From Microglena sp. YARC (taxonomy: Eukaryota > Chlorophyta > Chlorophyceae > Chlamydomonadales > Chlamydomonadaceae), in assembly GCA_022414725.1 (NCBI GenBank), contig CM039462.1, positions 129,649,113 to 129,713,112 on the forward strand: 64,000 nucleotides of DNA, in the 5' to 3' direction. The notes below the pieces were generated by a model that worked only from the letters and a program-made list of their open reading frames with translations, was not told the origin of the DNA and ran no database searches. Shown one piece after another: positions 39,101-41,920 of the stretch. Both the position numbers and the translations under genes were made by a program. Position 1 is the stretch's first letter. Each line of letters opens with the position of its first letter.

Positions 39101-40315
39101 GCCCCATCCCCCCTCACACCTCATCACATCATCCTCATCACCCTCACACCCCATCCCATCATCCTCATCATCCCCATGCCCCGTCTCGTCATCCTCATCA
39201 TCCTCACACCCCATCCCATCATCCTCACACCCTTACCTCATCATCCCCACACCCTAACCTCATCATCCTCACTCCCCATCTCATCATCCTCATCATCCTC
39301 ATCATCCTCACACCCCATCTCCTCATCATCCTCATCATCCTCATACCCCATCTCAGCATCCTCATCATCCCCACGCCCCATATCATCAACCTCATCATCC
39401 CCACGCCATATCTCATCATCCCCACGCCCCATCTCATCATTCTCATCATCCTCACACCCCATCTCATTATCCTCATCATCCTCATCATCCTTATCATCCC
39501 CACGCCCCATCCCCCTCGCACCCTATCCTCATCATCCCCACGCCCCATCTCATCATCCTCATCATCCTCACACCCCTCATCATCCTCACACCCCATCTCA
39601 TTATCCTCATCATCCCCACGCCCCATCTCATCATCCTCGTCATCCCCATGCCCCATCCCCCTCGCACCCTATCCTCATCATCCCCACGCCCCATCTCATC
39701 ATCCTCACACCCCATCCCATCATCCTCATCATCCCCACTCCCCATCTCATCATCCTCATCATCCCCGCGCCCCATCCCCCTCGCACCCTATCCTCATCAT
39801 CCGCACACCCCATCCCATCATCCCCATGCCCCATCTCATCATCCCCATCATTCTCATCATCCTCATCATCCCCACGCCCCATCTCATCATCCTCATCATC
39901 CCCACCATCCTCACACCCCATCCCATCATCCTCACATCCTATCCTCATCATCCTCGCACCCTAACCTCATCGTCCCCACACCCTATCCTCATATTTCTCA
40001 CACCCCATCTCCCTCACACCCTATCCTCATCATTCTCACACCCCATCCCCCTCACACCCTATCCTCATCATCCTCTCCCCCTTTCCTCTGCCCTTGTATC
40101 AGGACCTGGGCACCATCTCCTACAAGCTGGGCAAGGGCCAGTACACGCACCCGGACCAGGTCTGTGTTGACGTCTTCCAGGTCTGGGCCAACGCTCTCAT
40201 ATACAACGGCAAGGACCACCCCCTTGTGGCGATGGCAAGGGCAGCCGAGGCCCTATGGAGAAGCGGATGGGCCAAGGCAGGATTGCCCACGTCTCTCCTC
40301 TCCTCCCGCATGTGA
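1..40315 (+). CDS. Giant multi-exon chromatin-reader gene (CXXC-like, WHIM-like, 2 PHD, 4 bromodomains), 5' partial
   Basis: Gene-level model that links the exons listed separately. All recognisable domains lie on the + strand in an order typical of nucleosome-remodeller accessory subunits: Cys cluster, WHIM-like segments, PHD, PHD, bromodomains. Exon phases match across every junction from 25182 to 40315, and the last exon ends in TGA at 40313-40315. The part from 23778 on is clean except for two apparent frameshifts (about 23.97 kb and 29.92-29.97 kb). Upstream of 22 kb, homopolymer indels and a 1000-N gap break the frames, so that half is inferred from exon-like islands and consensus of duplicated copies. 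It may be more than one gene. By family knowledge the protein would be nuclear, reading histone methylation (PHD) and acetylation (bromodomains), perhaps with an ISWI-type ATPase. It is closest in content to BAZ/BPTF or plant MBD9-type proteins; no exact match is claimed. Confidence 0.6.
2..55 (+). CDS. Partial exon, Tudor-like fragment ending at a 5' splice site
   Basis: The window opens inside an exon: 18 codons in phase 0 ending in MFSLGDQIK, followed by gtacgt. The F-S-x-G-D-x-I-K pattern is common at the first strand of Tudor, Tudor-knot or chromo-barrel folds, but the fragment is too short to be sure. Two decayed copies of the same exon end plus splice donor follow, ending near 228 and 1319, with readable GDEIK before gt. 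Confidence 0.4.
56..1330 (+). repeat. 5' splice-site array plus G-rich minisatellite
   Basis: Intron sequence after the first exon. It holds two further copies of the exon end with donor site (ending near 228 and 1319). Between about 250 and 1120 lie about eight copies of a roughly 100-bp unit containing 'cacagtagggcagcag', 'atggggatgtatggggg' and 'gaatatggccacagcatg', separated by long G runs. Copy-to-copy indels are frequent. No coding gene is supported; the Pro/His- and Gly-rich reading frames here are repeat shadows. Confidence 0.6.
1500..2022 (+). repeat. (CTAA)n-type intron end with 3' splice-site copies
   Basis: Degenerate tetranucleotide tract of 'actaactaact' type. Three copies of an exon start, each beginning near 'ggtcatggtttgcc', occur at about 1683, 1897 and 2023. 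Only the last runs on into an open exon, which is the 3'-junction array layout seen throughout the gene. Confidence 0.55.
2023..2307 (+). CDS. Exon-like island with basic C-terminal end
   Basis: Begins after 'ttctctag' and ends at 'tttcaag' before gtgacg. The 3' part reads as a highly basic segment (EKRKLERWLPAF in one frame, or a frame ending KARKVAPSFK). The frame ending VAPSFK is favoured because it is the one shared by most of the downstream copies. A stop near 2150 in the other frame suggests an indel. No domain is recognised. It lies between the (CTAA)n tract and a large donor-site array. Confidence 0.4.
2308..4600 (+). repeat. About ten-copy donor-site array, G-rich
   Basis: The 3' end of the preceding exon (basic segment, 'aaagctcgaaaggtggctcccagcttcaag' in overlapping pieces) with its donor 'gtgcgttgtgg' is repeated about ten times, with copies ending near 2526, 2725, 2946, 3118, 3457, 3684, 3910, 4172, 4380 and 4558. 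Between the exon-like parts are G/T-rich spacers. Every copy keeps an AG|GT-like junction. The frames shift between copies, so this cannot be one long coding exon. Confidence 0.65.
4807..5806. other. Assembly gap (1000 N)
   Basis: Exactly 1000 unknown bases, a typical fixed-size gap placeholder. The true distance is unknown. Reading frames that run through it are meaningless. Confidence 0.99.
5835..6285 (+). repeat. 3' splice-site array, three copies
   Basis: Three copies of an exon start, each preceded by 'tttgtgtttgaag', at about 5853, 6086 and 6286. They share 'ctggcctccgtgtg', 'cgcacccctcgg' and 'tgtctgtttcaagctc'. Spacers are C/A-rich with a CACCCC character. The last copy continues into open coding sequence, so it is taken as the used acceptor. 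Confidence 0.55.
6286..7494 (+). CDS. Unrecognised exon island(s) between arrays
   Basis: A low-repeat stretch with several overlapping open frames. It includes a Lys/Ala/Pro-rich part with the repeated peptide EDQKPAG (about 6876-6945) and a basic part with PPKKQYRR (about 7176-7200). It ends at 'ccccacttcag' before gtaaac (7494); a second copy of this end follows near 7572, before 'gtcgtgaactccac'. Frames are interrupted, probably by sequencing indels and possibly by small introns. I do not recognise a domain and assign no function. Confidence 0.35.
7590..8642 (+). repeat. (CCAA)-rich minisatellite and 3' splice-site array
   Basis: From 7590 to about 7960 the sequence is a degenerate 'ccaaccaataagccaacc' repeat. 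From about 7998 to 8642 the start of the next exon ('tttcctggccccggcctctag') occurs about six times, with 'caacag' or similar before it. Copies near 8306 and 8643 are longest, and only the last is contiguous with a full exon. Confidence 0.55.
8643..8840 (+). CDS. Exon, unrecognised domain
   Basis: Starts after 'acacaacag' and ends at 'ccttgtctcag' before gtaagc. Reading the frame shared by copies, the protein has FLAPASSPEQYVNKY then GWVYC near its start. It ends in a conserved block that in the downstream copies reads KRVGGLAVINALPVPLPL then FRFVWPLSQ. In this primary copy indels disturb the frame. The block is conserved between copies at the protein level, which supports real coding origin. 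No family is recognised. Confidence 0.45.
8841..9740 (+). repeat. Donor-site array of the preceding exon
   Basis: Four or five copies of the exon end (encoding KRVGGLAVINAL...WPLSQ) with donor 'gtaggtac' or 'gtaagc', ending near 9015, 9124, 9333 and 9541, plus a fragment near 9680. Spacers carry CA-rich and C-rich tracts. Confidence 0.6.
9790..10959 (+). repeat. 3' splice-site array of the CXXC-like exon
   Basis: About five copies of an exon start beginning after 'acaatgtgtcag' (near 9811, 10480, 10608, 10780 and 10960). Each encodes a Cys cluster and a Lys-rich end and is separated by CCCACC-type tracts. The copy near 10480-10540 preserves 'tgccgctgcgggatgtgtaa', giving C-R-C-G-M-C. Only the last copy runs into downstream exon sequence. 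Confidence 0.6.
10960..11132 (+). CDS. CXXC-like zinc-binding exon
   Basis: The consensus of the primary exon and its array copies reads KCRCGMCKHCTRPSLKKAC after a basic AKGQNRN stretch: five Cys spaced as C-x-C-x2-C-x2-C-x8-C. This resembles half of a CXXC DNA-binding zinc finger or a related chromatin Cys cluster; the second half expected of a full CXXC domain is not seen in this exon. The exon continues to a conserved end, GNAATFIGRINVMQ in copy consensus, before gtgcgg. In the primary copy one C is lost and the frame shifts. The zinc-binding role is inferred from spacing only. Confidence 0.45.
11133..12310 (+). repeat. Donor-site array, G/T-rich
   Basis: Six or seven copies of the exon end 'gaatgcagcgacctttattg' ... 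'aatgtcatgcag' with donor 'gtgggtgg', ending near 11311, 11480, 11717, 11881, 12081 and 12302. Spacers are GGTGGTG-rich, with two G runs of more than 25 bases (11741-11778 and 12150-12177). Confidence 0.65.
12525..12725 (-). mobile_element. SINE family 1, head type I, diverged
   Basis: Minus-strand copy. The tail 'ctggtggggcgtgg' lies at the + strand left end, and a B-box-like 'gggggattcgaaccccc' at about 12663-12679 toward the right end. The region with the A box is degraded ('aacagtagtatagc'). It aligns in order with the copies at 15286 and 43042. Confidence 0.6.
12775..12850. mobile_element. Fragment of SINE family 1, head type III
   Basis: Contains 'cgctggaggggcgtggtg' then 'gaggggaccct' and 'gcagctgggaaaagtcacca', the reverse complement of the tail-proximal part of the element at 35271-35481. 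Confidence 0.5.
13130..14071 (+). repeat. 3' splice-site array, C/A-rich
   Basis: Five or six copies of the exon start after 'cactgtgcag' (near 13160, 13411, 13582, 13741, 13926 and 14072), encoding NYLTEAEWG or NYLTQGWARALGLLGE. Spacers are CACCCC-type. The preceding stretch from 12872 is C/A-rich intron with no gene signal. Confidence 0.6.
14072..14189 (+). CDS. Exon, unrecognised; consensus NYLxQGWARALGLLGE
   Basis: It begins after 'catgtgcag' and ends at 'gggggcagcag' before gtgcgt. Consensus with its flanking copies gives NYLTQGWARALGLLGEVW, then a block GNQRWNGIQERVGAA. The primary copy contains in-frame stops that the copies do not, pointing to indels. The order of 3'-junction copies before it and 5'-junction copies after it fixes the exon limits. 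No domain recognised. Confidence 0.4.
14190..15260 (+). repeat. Donor-site array, GTGTGAG-rich
   Basis: Six further copies of the exon end 'ggaatggcattcaagagaga' ... 'gtgggggcagcag' with donor gtgcgt or gtgtatg, ending near 14369, 14595, 14906 and 15074, plus weaker ones. The spacers read GTGTGTGAGTGTGAG. 15219-15270 matches the short dispersed repeat also found at 32480-32720 and 44378-44437. Confidence 0.6.
15286..15486 (-). mobile_element. SINE family 1, head type I, with 13-bp target duplication
   Basis: Bounded by the perfect direct repeat CTGAATATGATTA at 15273-15285 and 15487-15499. On the minus strand it starts with a tRNA-like head: A-box region from 'accactaga' at about 15479-15487 and B box GGTTCGCATTCC (reverse complement within 15433-15447). 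It ends with the family tail ('aatgataacgcctggtgggg' on +). The size, internal Pol III boxes and target duplication together define a SINE rather than a tRNA gene. Confidence 0.85.
15500..15727 (+). other. Intron or short exon, unresolved
   Basis: Open frame from 15518 with FSFEGLPTTVGQVPSACLAY, then a CAC/CCAACA tract leading to the acceptor 'attgtccag' at 15727. The peptide could be a short exon ending near 15659, but no clear donor is present. Confidence 0.25.
15728..15905 (+). CDS. WHIM-like exon
   Basis: Starts after 'attgtccag'. The frame reads RKSDNPVALARALLQLEAGL then RSLPIMAPLWD. This order (ALA-x-A-x2-x-LE-x-A ... MxPLW) resembles the WHIM/WSD motif of BPTF and BAZ proteins, where a similar helix ends in a MLPIW-type block. 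In those proteins the motif contacts ISWI ATPase or linker DNA. The likeness rests on about 30 residues, so it is tentative. The neighbouring PHD and bromodomain exons fit such a protein. Confidence 0.45.
15906..16434 (+). repeat. Ala/Pro-rich repeats and LALAGAGGSEAMLVDG tandem
   Basis: First a run of 'gcagcaactgcccagaagctg' units (15970-16125), then about four copies of a ~95-bp unit with 'ctggagctggtggtagtgag' and 'gccatgctagtagatggct'. The unit also contains 'ttggcactag' before it, an acceptor-like AG. The last copy runs into the next exon. It could be coding tandem or a junction array. Confidence 0.5.
16435..16976 (+). CDS. Acidic, disordered exon with basic end
   Basis: Open from 16437 as LAGAGGSEAMLVDGSTPFSN through an Asp-rich part (TEADADADSVD) to SAVRRSGRARVAYKNLQ, with a stop near 16770. 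A second frame then runs VVSDDEIQLRGDRAGRKVYD to 16976, before gtgaga. The switch near 16770 may be an indel or a missed small intron. No domain is recognised. The composition suits a linker in a nuclear protein. Confidence 0.4.
16977..17704 (+). repeat. Intron with ~60-bp C-rich repeat
   Basis: AT-rich 'aataaataaa' part to about 17240, then four copies of a unit with 'ccctaaccacctcctccccc' and 'agaccctaaaccaa' (17440-17690). No coding signal. Confidence 0.5.
17705..17999 (+). CDS. WHIM-like/helical exon
   Basis: Reads LIWVSSALQAIVTSPYLARS then LARQGWHVRLPEGCVPKYRP. After a frame change (stop near 17850) it reads VVWEKLTHSVAATAAAWKAL then ENVVT, ending before gtgtgt. Two amphipathic helical blocks separated by a Pro-rich link resemble the helical part of DDT/WHIM proteins, but I cannot name the family from sequence alone. 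The acceptor is unclear ('ctgctg' where 'ctgcag' would be expected). Confidence 0.4.
18000..18522 (+). repeat. Intron with (CCTAA)n tract
   Basis: From about 18180 it is 'cctaacctaacctaac' with degenerate CTACCTA variants. A truncated acceptor copy 'attctgcaggcaa' lies at about 18405-18417, ahead of the used one at 18522. Confidence 0.6.
18523..18808 (+). CDS. Exon, unrecognised; basic then Ala-rich
   Basis: After 'tatctgcag', the phase continuing from the previous exon reads KSRLQDNKYFLQALPPQKDL then WRRQAE. It ends at a stop near 18692; a second frame reads VPLYLVKPYRQFERDALEAA then RLASGGQVL to 18766. A third frame continues to the donor at 18808. One or two indels in C/G homopolymers would join these. 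No domain recognised. Confidence 0.4.
18809..20307 (+). repeat. Intron: minisatellites and PHD1 3' splice-site array
   Basis: 18809-19200 repeats a ~40-bp unit 'tttgtgcttgtactacaaca'. 19270-19640 is a 'ctccctccattctcttccct' minisatellite. From 19707 there are four copies of the PHD1 exon start, each after 'tgccccag' (near 19708, 19888, 20069, 20308), with spacers rich in CTCCCTCCACAC. Only the last is contiguous with the rest of the exon. Confidence 0.65.
20308..20404 (+). CDS. PHD finger 1, first half
   Basis: Reads SRSCQECSMKLG, then after one indel NDKDSITVNCGACA, ending before gtaaat. The two C-x2-C pairs (CQEC, CGAC) are zinc ligands 1-4 of a PHD finger, whose ligands 5-8 are on the next exon. 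The array copies upstream keep the intact CQQCSMKLG frame. The frameshift falls in 'ggtggccaatgac'. Confidence 0.7.
20405..21664 (+). repeat. Eleven-copy 3' splice-site array of PHD1 second half
   Basis: The unit is a C/A-rich spacer, 'ctgcagtcgcttccatgggg', 'agtgtgtgggatgacaccgg' and 'aagacatggaagccc'. Copies start near 20532, 20644, 20774, 20889, 21020, 21132, 21225, 21330, 21432 and 21550; the real exon starts at 21665. All keep the acceptor AG. Several keep R-F-H-G-E-C coding. Confidence 0.8.
21665..21962 (+). CDS. PHD finger 1, second half, and basic tail
   Basis: Reads RFHGECVGMTPEDMEALDG then PWLCTPC, supplying His and Cys ligands 5-8 (H-x2-C ... C-x2-C) to the pairs on the previous exon. 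The Trp two residues before the last Cys pair is typical of PHD fingers. A Lys/Arg/Ala-rich tail follows (VKEAAKRRAARAAAKK). A TGA at 21960 precedes a good donor (gtatgt at 21967), so either an indel hides the true frame or the donor lies slightly upstream. Confidence 0.75.
21963..22470 (+). other. Intron
   Basis: No coding signal. At about 22012 'caggggtgcaaaatag' looks like the end of a hAT element, but no partner end was found. A GTT/GCTGCT repeat starts at 22400. Confidence 0.4.
22471..23777 (+). repeat. Nine-copy exon-start array encoding TRKGGRKDKG
   Basis: A ~140-170-bp unit with 'ttcgcag' acceptor, 'cgcaagggaggccgcaaaga' and Thr/Ala/Pro coding. Copies start near 22481, 22629, 22803, 23010, 23148, 23288, 23448 and 23615; the last, at 23778, continues into the PHD2 exon. 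Copies from 23288 on are more than 90% alike by eye. Many share one open frame, so a read-through multi-repeat exon is also possible. Confidence 0.7.
23778..23990 (+). CDS. Basic segment and PHD finger 2, first half
   Basis: 71 codons from 'ttcgcag' to the donor gtgagt. It starts TRKGGRKDKG (a basic, AT-hook-like patch without the RGRP core), then a Thr/Ala/Pro linker, then VVTYCVCKQ. CVC gives the first zinc ligands of PHD2. After CKQ this copy is out of frame by indel. The two decayed copies downstream (24212-24265, 24410-24459) indicate an acidic stretch of EDDEENEEDM type before the junction, which then joins in phase 0 to VCCDGCDDW. Confidence 0.75.
23991..25181 (+). repeat. PHD2 intron: donor-site array then (CAY)n tract
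   Basis: 23991-24527 holds two more copies of the exon end with donor gtgagtgggt (at 24265 and 24459), in TGTGCATGTGCC spacers. 24528-25181 is a nearly pure trinucleotide tract of CAC/CAT/CAA units (about 650 bp), ending directly at the acceptor 'accacag'. The His/Thr- and Val/Met-rich frames here are repeat shadows. Confidence 0.85.
25182..25315 (+). CDS. PHD finger 2, second half
   Basis: Reads VCCDGCDDWFHPSCLKSTLE, then NENWYCPTCSLKPGG. With CVC on the previous exon this forms a Cys4-His-Cys3 PHD finger. CDGCDDWFH is the class of PHD that binds histone H3 tail, often H3K4me3 (as in Spp1, Cfp1 and TAF3-like fingers); the Trp before F-H is the usual cage residue. The exon ends TGKRR in phase 2 before gtgggt. 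Ligand assignment is direct; the histone mark is inferred. Confidence 0.9.
25316..26244 (+). repeat. Intron: donor-derived 42-bp minisatellite and acceptor array
   Basis: 25316-25610 repeats 'tactgggtactggcaagagg' and 'gtgtgctgggtgctggcaag' about seven times; the core 'ggtactggcaagag' is the end of the PHD2 exon. 25630-26244 has four copies of the next exon start, 'caggaggcaatcagctgcc' (25631, 25784, 25935, 26090), before the used one at 26245; the period is ~152 bp. Confidence 0.8.
26245..26369 (+). CDS. Acidic linker exon
   Basis: Starts after 'tatacag' and completes the AG| codon of the PHD2 exon. Reads RRQSAARKLASLSESDDPAA, then DEDDSDGSDSENAGGG. It ends GHA in phase 1 before gtgtgt. It is a basic-then-acidic, Ser-rich segment, likely disordered. 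No domain. Confidence 0.7.
26370..27311 (+). repeat. Intron: donor-site array, CA-rich tract, one acceptor copy
   Basis: Short donor fragments 'gggggacatgcaggtgtgtg' recur at 26420-26660. Two longer copies of the acidic exon end lie at about 26700-26770 and 26826-26909. The rest is ACACACAT-rich. An acceptor copy with the next exon start lies at 27094-27138 ('gatgcaggtcctcttgatg'). Confidence 0.75.
27312..27415 (+). CDS. Linker exon
   Basis: Phase 1 start gives GPLDVFPSIPDMQALDSEWG, then MRRAATQQTETE, ending before gtgggt in phase 0. Both phases fit the neighbours. No domain; it is flanked by strong junction arrays, which fix its ends. Confidence 0.7.
27416..28570 (+). repeat. Eleven-copy donor-site array
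   Basis: The exon end ('catgcaagccctggactctg' ... 'caacaggcggagactgag') with donor 'gtgggtctgaggatcag' and a short AT-rich spacer ('atcatacaatcatagg') repeats with ~120-bp period. Copies end near 27540, 27675, 27799, 27932, 28059, 28172, 28294, 28432 and 28538. Every copy keeps the GAG|GT junction. Confidence 0.85.
28680..29660 (+). repeat. Five-copy acceptor array ahead of bromodomain 1 exon
   Basis: Copies of 'aaccagaaggaaggtccctc' ... 'cagtacaccgcgagggccat' start near 28672, 28781, 29118, 29337; the used one is at 29661. Between them is a ~45-bp unit 'tttcttgctcaacctcaccc'. 28571-28679 is a short AT-rich spacer. Confidence 0.8.
29661..30117 (+). CDS. Bromodomain 1, first half
   Basis: Starts NQKEGPSANQYGAVHREG, then a Ser/Pro-rich linker. 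The bromodomain frame begins as GWHKIASGVLSTLMKHPTAA, then WFSDPVPESVPGYY and TTIKRPM (helix Z and ZA loop with P-x-x-Y). A TAG at 29914 in that frame means one indel in the C-rich 29917-29966 stretch. It ends exactly after RPM, phase 0, before gtaaga. Partner half starts at 31052. Confidence 0.9.
30118..31051 (+). repeat. Bromodomain 1 intron with two decoy half-domains
   Basis: Copies of the exon end ('cccaactgctgcctggtt' ... 'accaccatcaagagg') lie at 30150-30228 and 30517-30572, each with ATG|gtaag or gtagg. The 3' part is an ACCAAACC/CCAACGC tract to the acceptor 'accaccag'. Confidence 0.85.
31052..31975 (+). CDS. Bromodomain 1 second half, complete bromodomain 2, bromodomain 3 first half
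   Basis: 308 codons in one exon. DLNTIRKGIKAALYKTPADV ... WSNCRSFN completes bromodomain 1; the acetyl-lysine Asn is present, with Phe in the usual Tyr place. Bromodomain 2 is intronless (about 31390-31700): VLKQVIKAEVAWPFQEPVD, YLSVVKAPMDLGTVQKKL, WSNCKKYN. A basic linker follows, then bromodomain 3 starts (VMAQKHVHPFCVAV ... NYHNIVKKPM), cut in phase 0 at the same KPM|DL position before gtaagc. Confidence 0.95.
31976..32961 (+). repeat. Bromodomain 3 intron: decoy donors and short repeats
   Basis: Two decayed copies of the exon end with ATG|gtaagc (32106, 32421), about five ~75-bp units 'ccctgtaccctataccctat' ... 'gttctgtgtattaatgtcat', and three tandem ~93-bp copies of a dispersed element (32449-32730). 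It ends at 'cctctgcag'. Confidence 0.75.
32962..33690 (+). CDS. Bromodomain 3 second half, Gly-rich repeats, bromodomain 4 first half
   Basis: 243 codons, phase 0 at both ends. DLSLVKSRLAGSFYASLEQM ... WTNCEAYN completes bromodomain 3 with the conserved Asn. Then come three ~29-residue protein repeats (core MIQVVSPGGGSGRAQGSG, about 33290-33545), then bromodomain 4 starts: VVHEVQETEVAAPFAHPVSV, DAPDYYSVVQRPM, ending before gtgagt. Confidence 0.95.
33691..35760 (+). repeat. ~15-copy donor-site array of bromodomain 4
   Basis: A unit of about 100-135 bp: 'cctttgctcatcccgtgt', 'gtagaggatgctcccgacta', 'ctactccgttgtccaacg', 'cctatg' then donor 'gtgagtgtcatgggg' and a GATGATGGTGG spacer. Copies end near 33814, 33943, 34074, 34198, 34321, 34420, 34650, 34791, 34901, 35027, 35128, 35616 and 35740. 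The array is interrupted by the SINE-like insert at 35271-35481. Confidence 0.9.
35271..35481 (+). mobile_element. SINE family 1, head type III, with 9-bp target duplication
   Basis: Flanked by TATAGGGGG at 35262-35270 and 35482-35490. The + strand element ends 'ttaacaccacgcccctccag' 'gcgttatc' and a T run, the same tail as family 1 elsewhere. Its head ('tcggtcagtcgcaaacacg' onward) is unlike the tRNA heads of types I and II, and I see no clear B box. Confidence 0.75.
35770..40090 (+). repeat. 4.3-kb CATCCTCATC minisatellite with ~1.13-kb higher-order unit
   Basis: Units of about 20-24 bp, 'ccccacaccccatcctcatc' type, on the 3' side of the bromodomain 4 intron. Marker variants recur at fixed spacing: the 'atgccccgtctcgtcatcct' block at about 36911, 38047 and 39176. 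So blocks of ~1.13 kb were duplicated after the base repeat formed. The Ser/Pro/His- and Met/Asp-rich frames are shadows. It ends near the acceptor 'tgtatcag'. Confidence 0.9.
40103..40315 (+). CDS. Bromodomain 4, second half, and C-terminus
   Basis: 71 codons. DLGTISYKLGKGQYTHPDQV ... VWANALIYNGKDHPL completes bromodomain 4, with the conserved Asn and phase 0 at RPM|DL as in bromodomains 1 and 3. It ends WAKAGLPTSLLSSRM and TGA. It is the last recognisable exon; decayed copies of its 3' end follow. Confidence 0.9.
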   Translation, partial: DLGTISYKLGKGQYTHPDQVCVDVFQVWANALIYNGKDHPLVAMARAAEALWRSGWAKAGLPTSLLSSRM

Positions 40316-41380
40316 TTGTGATAGGTAGCCAGATTACCAGACCAGGCCAGGCCAGGGTCGCAGGAGGTCCCCAGTGGATGGGCCAAGGCAGGACTGCCCA
40401 TGTCCTTCCTCTCCTCCTGCATGTGACTGTGATAGGTAGCTTGATTACCACACCAGACCAGACCAGGGTTGCAGAAGGTCGCCATATTACCAGAACAGAA
40501 CTTAGGCAGAGGCGGTATAGAGGAGGGGGTGGGCCAAGGCAGGATTGCCCACGTCTCTCCTCACCTCCCGCATGTGACTGTAATAGGTGGCCAGATTACC
40601 GCATCAAACCAGACTAGACCAGATTTGCAGGGGTAGTCATATTACCAGAACAGAGCTTAATAAGCAGCGCTGTAGAGGAAGGGATGGGCCAAGGTAGGGC
40701 TGCCCACGTCGCTCCCCTCCTCCCGCATGTGACTGTGATAGGTAGCCAGATCGCTGCACCAAACCAGACTAGACCAAGGTATCTGAAGGTTCCAATAGGT
40801 CACCTGCTTACCAGAACTTAGGTGGAGGTGCTGTAGAGGAGGGGTGGGCCAAGGCTTGATTGCCCATGCCCTTCCTCTCCTCCCGCATGTGATGATAGGT
40901 AGCCAGATAACCGTACCAACCAGACTAGACCAGGGTATCTGAAGGTTCCAATAGGTCACCAGATTGCCAGAACAGAACGAAGGGTGGAGGGGCTATAGGG
41001 GAGGGGGTGGGCCAAGCAGGACTGCCCACGTCGCTTCTCTCCTCCTTTCTGTGACTGATAGGTAGCCAGATTACCGCATCAAACCAGACCAGACTAGGGT
41101 TGCAGGAGGTCGCCATATTACCAGAACAGAACTTAGGCGGAGGCGCTATAGGGGAGGGGGTGGGCAAAGGCAAAACTGCCCACGTCGCTCCTCTCCTCCC
41201 GCATGTGACTGTGATAGGTAGCCAGATTGCTGCACTGAACCAGACTAGACCAGGGTTGCTAAAGCTTCCAATAGGTCACCAGCTTACCAGAACAGAACAG
41301 AGGGCGGAGGCGCTTTAGGGGAGGGGGTGGGCCAAGGCAGGACTGCCCACGCCGCTCCTCTCCGCCCGCGTGTCGTCGTG
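40316..41380 (+). repeat. Seven further copies of the last exon's end
   Basis: ~150-bp units with 'gggccaaggcaggactgccc', 'acgtcgctcctctcctcccg' 'catgtgactgtgatag' then 'gtagccagattaccg'. They lie near 40378, 40532, 40684, 40850, 41006, 41158 and 41326. Either the 3' UTR was amplified or a further intron starts at 'gatag|gtagcc'. Confidence 0.8.
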
Positions 41381-41439
41381 ATGAGGTCATAGTCATTACC
41401 ATAGTTAATAGCGTCACCCCAATGAAGGGGTAGCTAGGA

Positions 41440-41495
41440 TAGCATAGATACATATATACATACATACACACATACATATATGGGTAGATAGACAC

Positions 41496-41539
<44 letters not shown>

Positions 41540-41545
41540 GTAGAA
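41440..41545. repeat. Microsatellite (CATA)n and (GA)n
   Basis: 'catacatacacacatacata' followed by a ~36-base GA run. The rest of 41381-41920 holds no gene signal. 41735-41790 carries a 'cccccccgtgcg' block also seen at 41922. Confidence 0.7.
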
Positions 41546-41920
41546 TGTGAACATGTATCGAGAATTTGAATTTGATTATCATATATGGCCTCAGCATCCA
41601 CATTGCTGACTTGTATAAGTCTATACGAAGGCGTAGCACTATGATTGATGGACAAAGCTATAGAGATACAGACTGATGGTTAGATTGGATGGAGTGTTAC
41701 ATGGCTATTCAGCCAACTCTGGGCTGCTCGCCGTCTTCCATTCTAAGTCCCCCCCGTGCGGTACCCACGGAAACCAGGGAACATACGGATTAGATGGTTT
41801 CAAGACTTGTCCAGGTCCAGGTAGACTGGTGGCTAGAAGAAGAAGAATTGGTACAAGGCAGGTACAAGGTTCCATAAGCCAGCAATTTGGCGTCTAACCG
41901 TCTGCAGAATACAATACTCC

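Noticed and set aside
35770..40090. Ser/Pro/His-rich (+) and Met/Arg/Asp-rich (-) frames up to 262 codons
   Set aside because: Shadows of the CATCCTCATC minisatellite inside an intron between two halves of a bromodomain.
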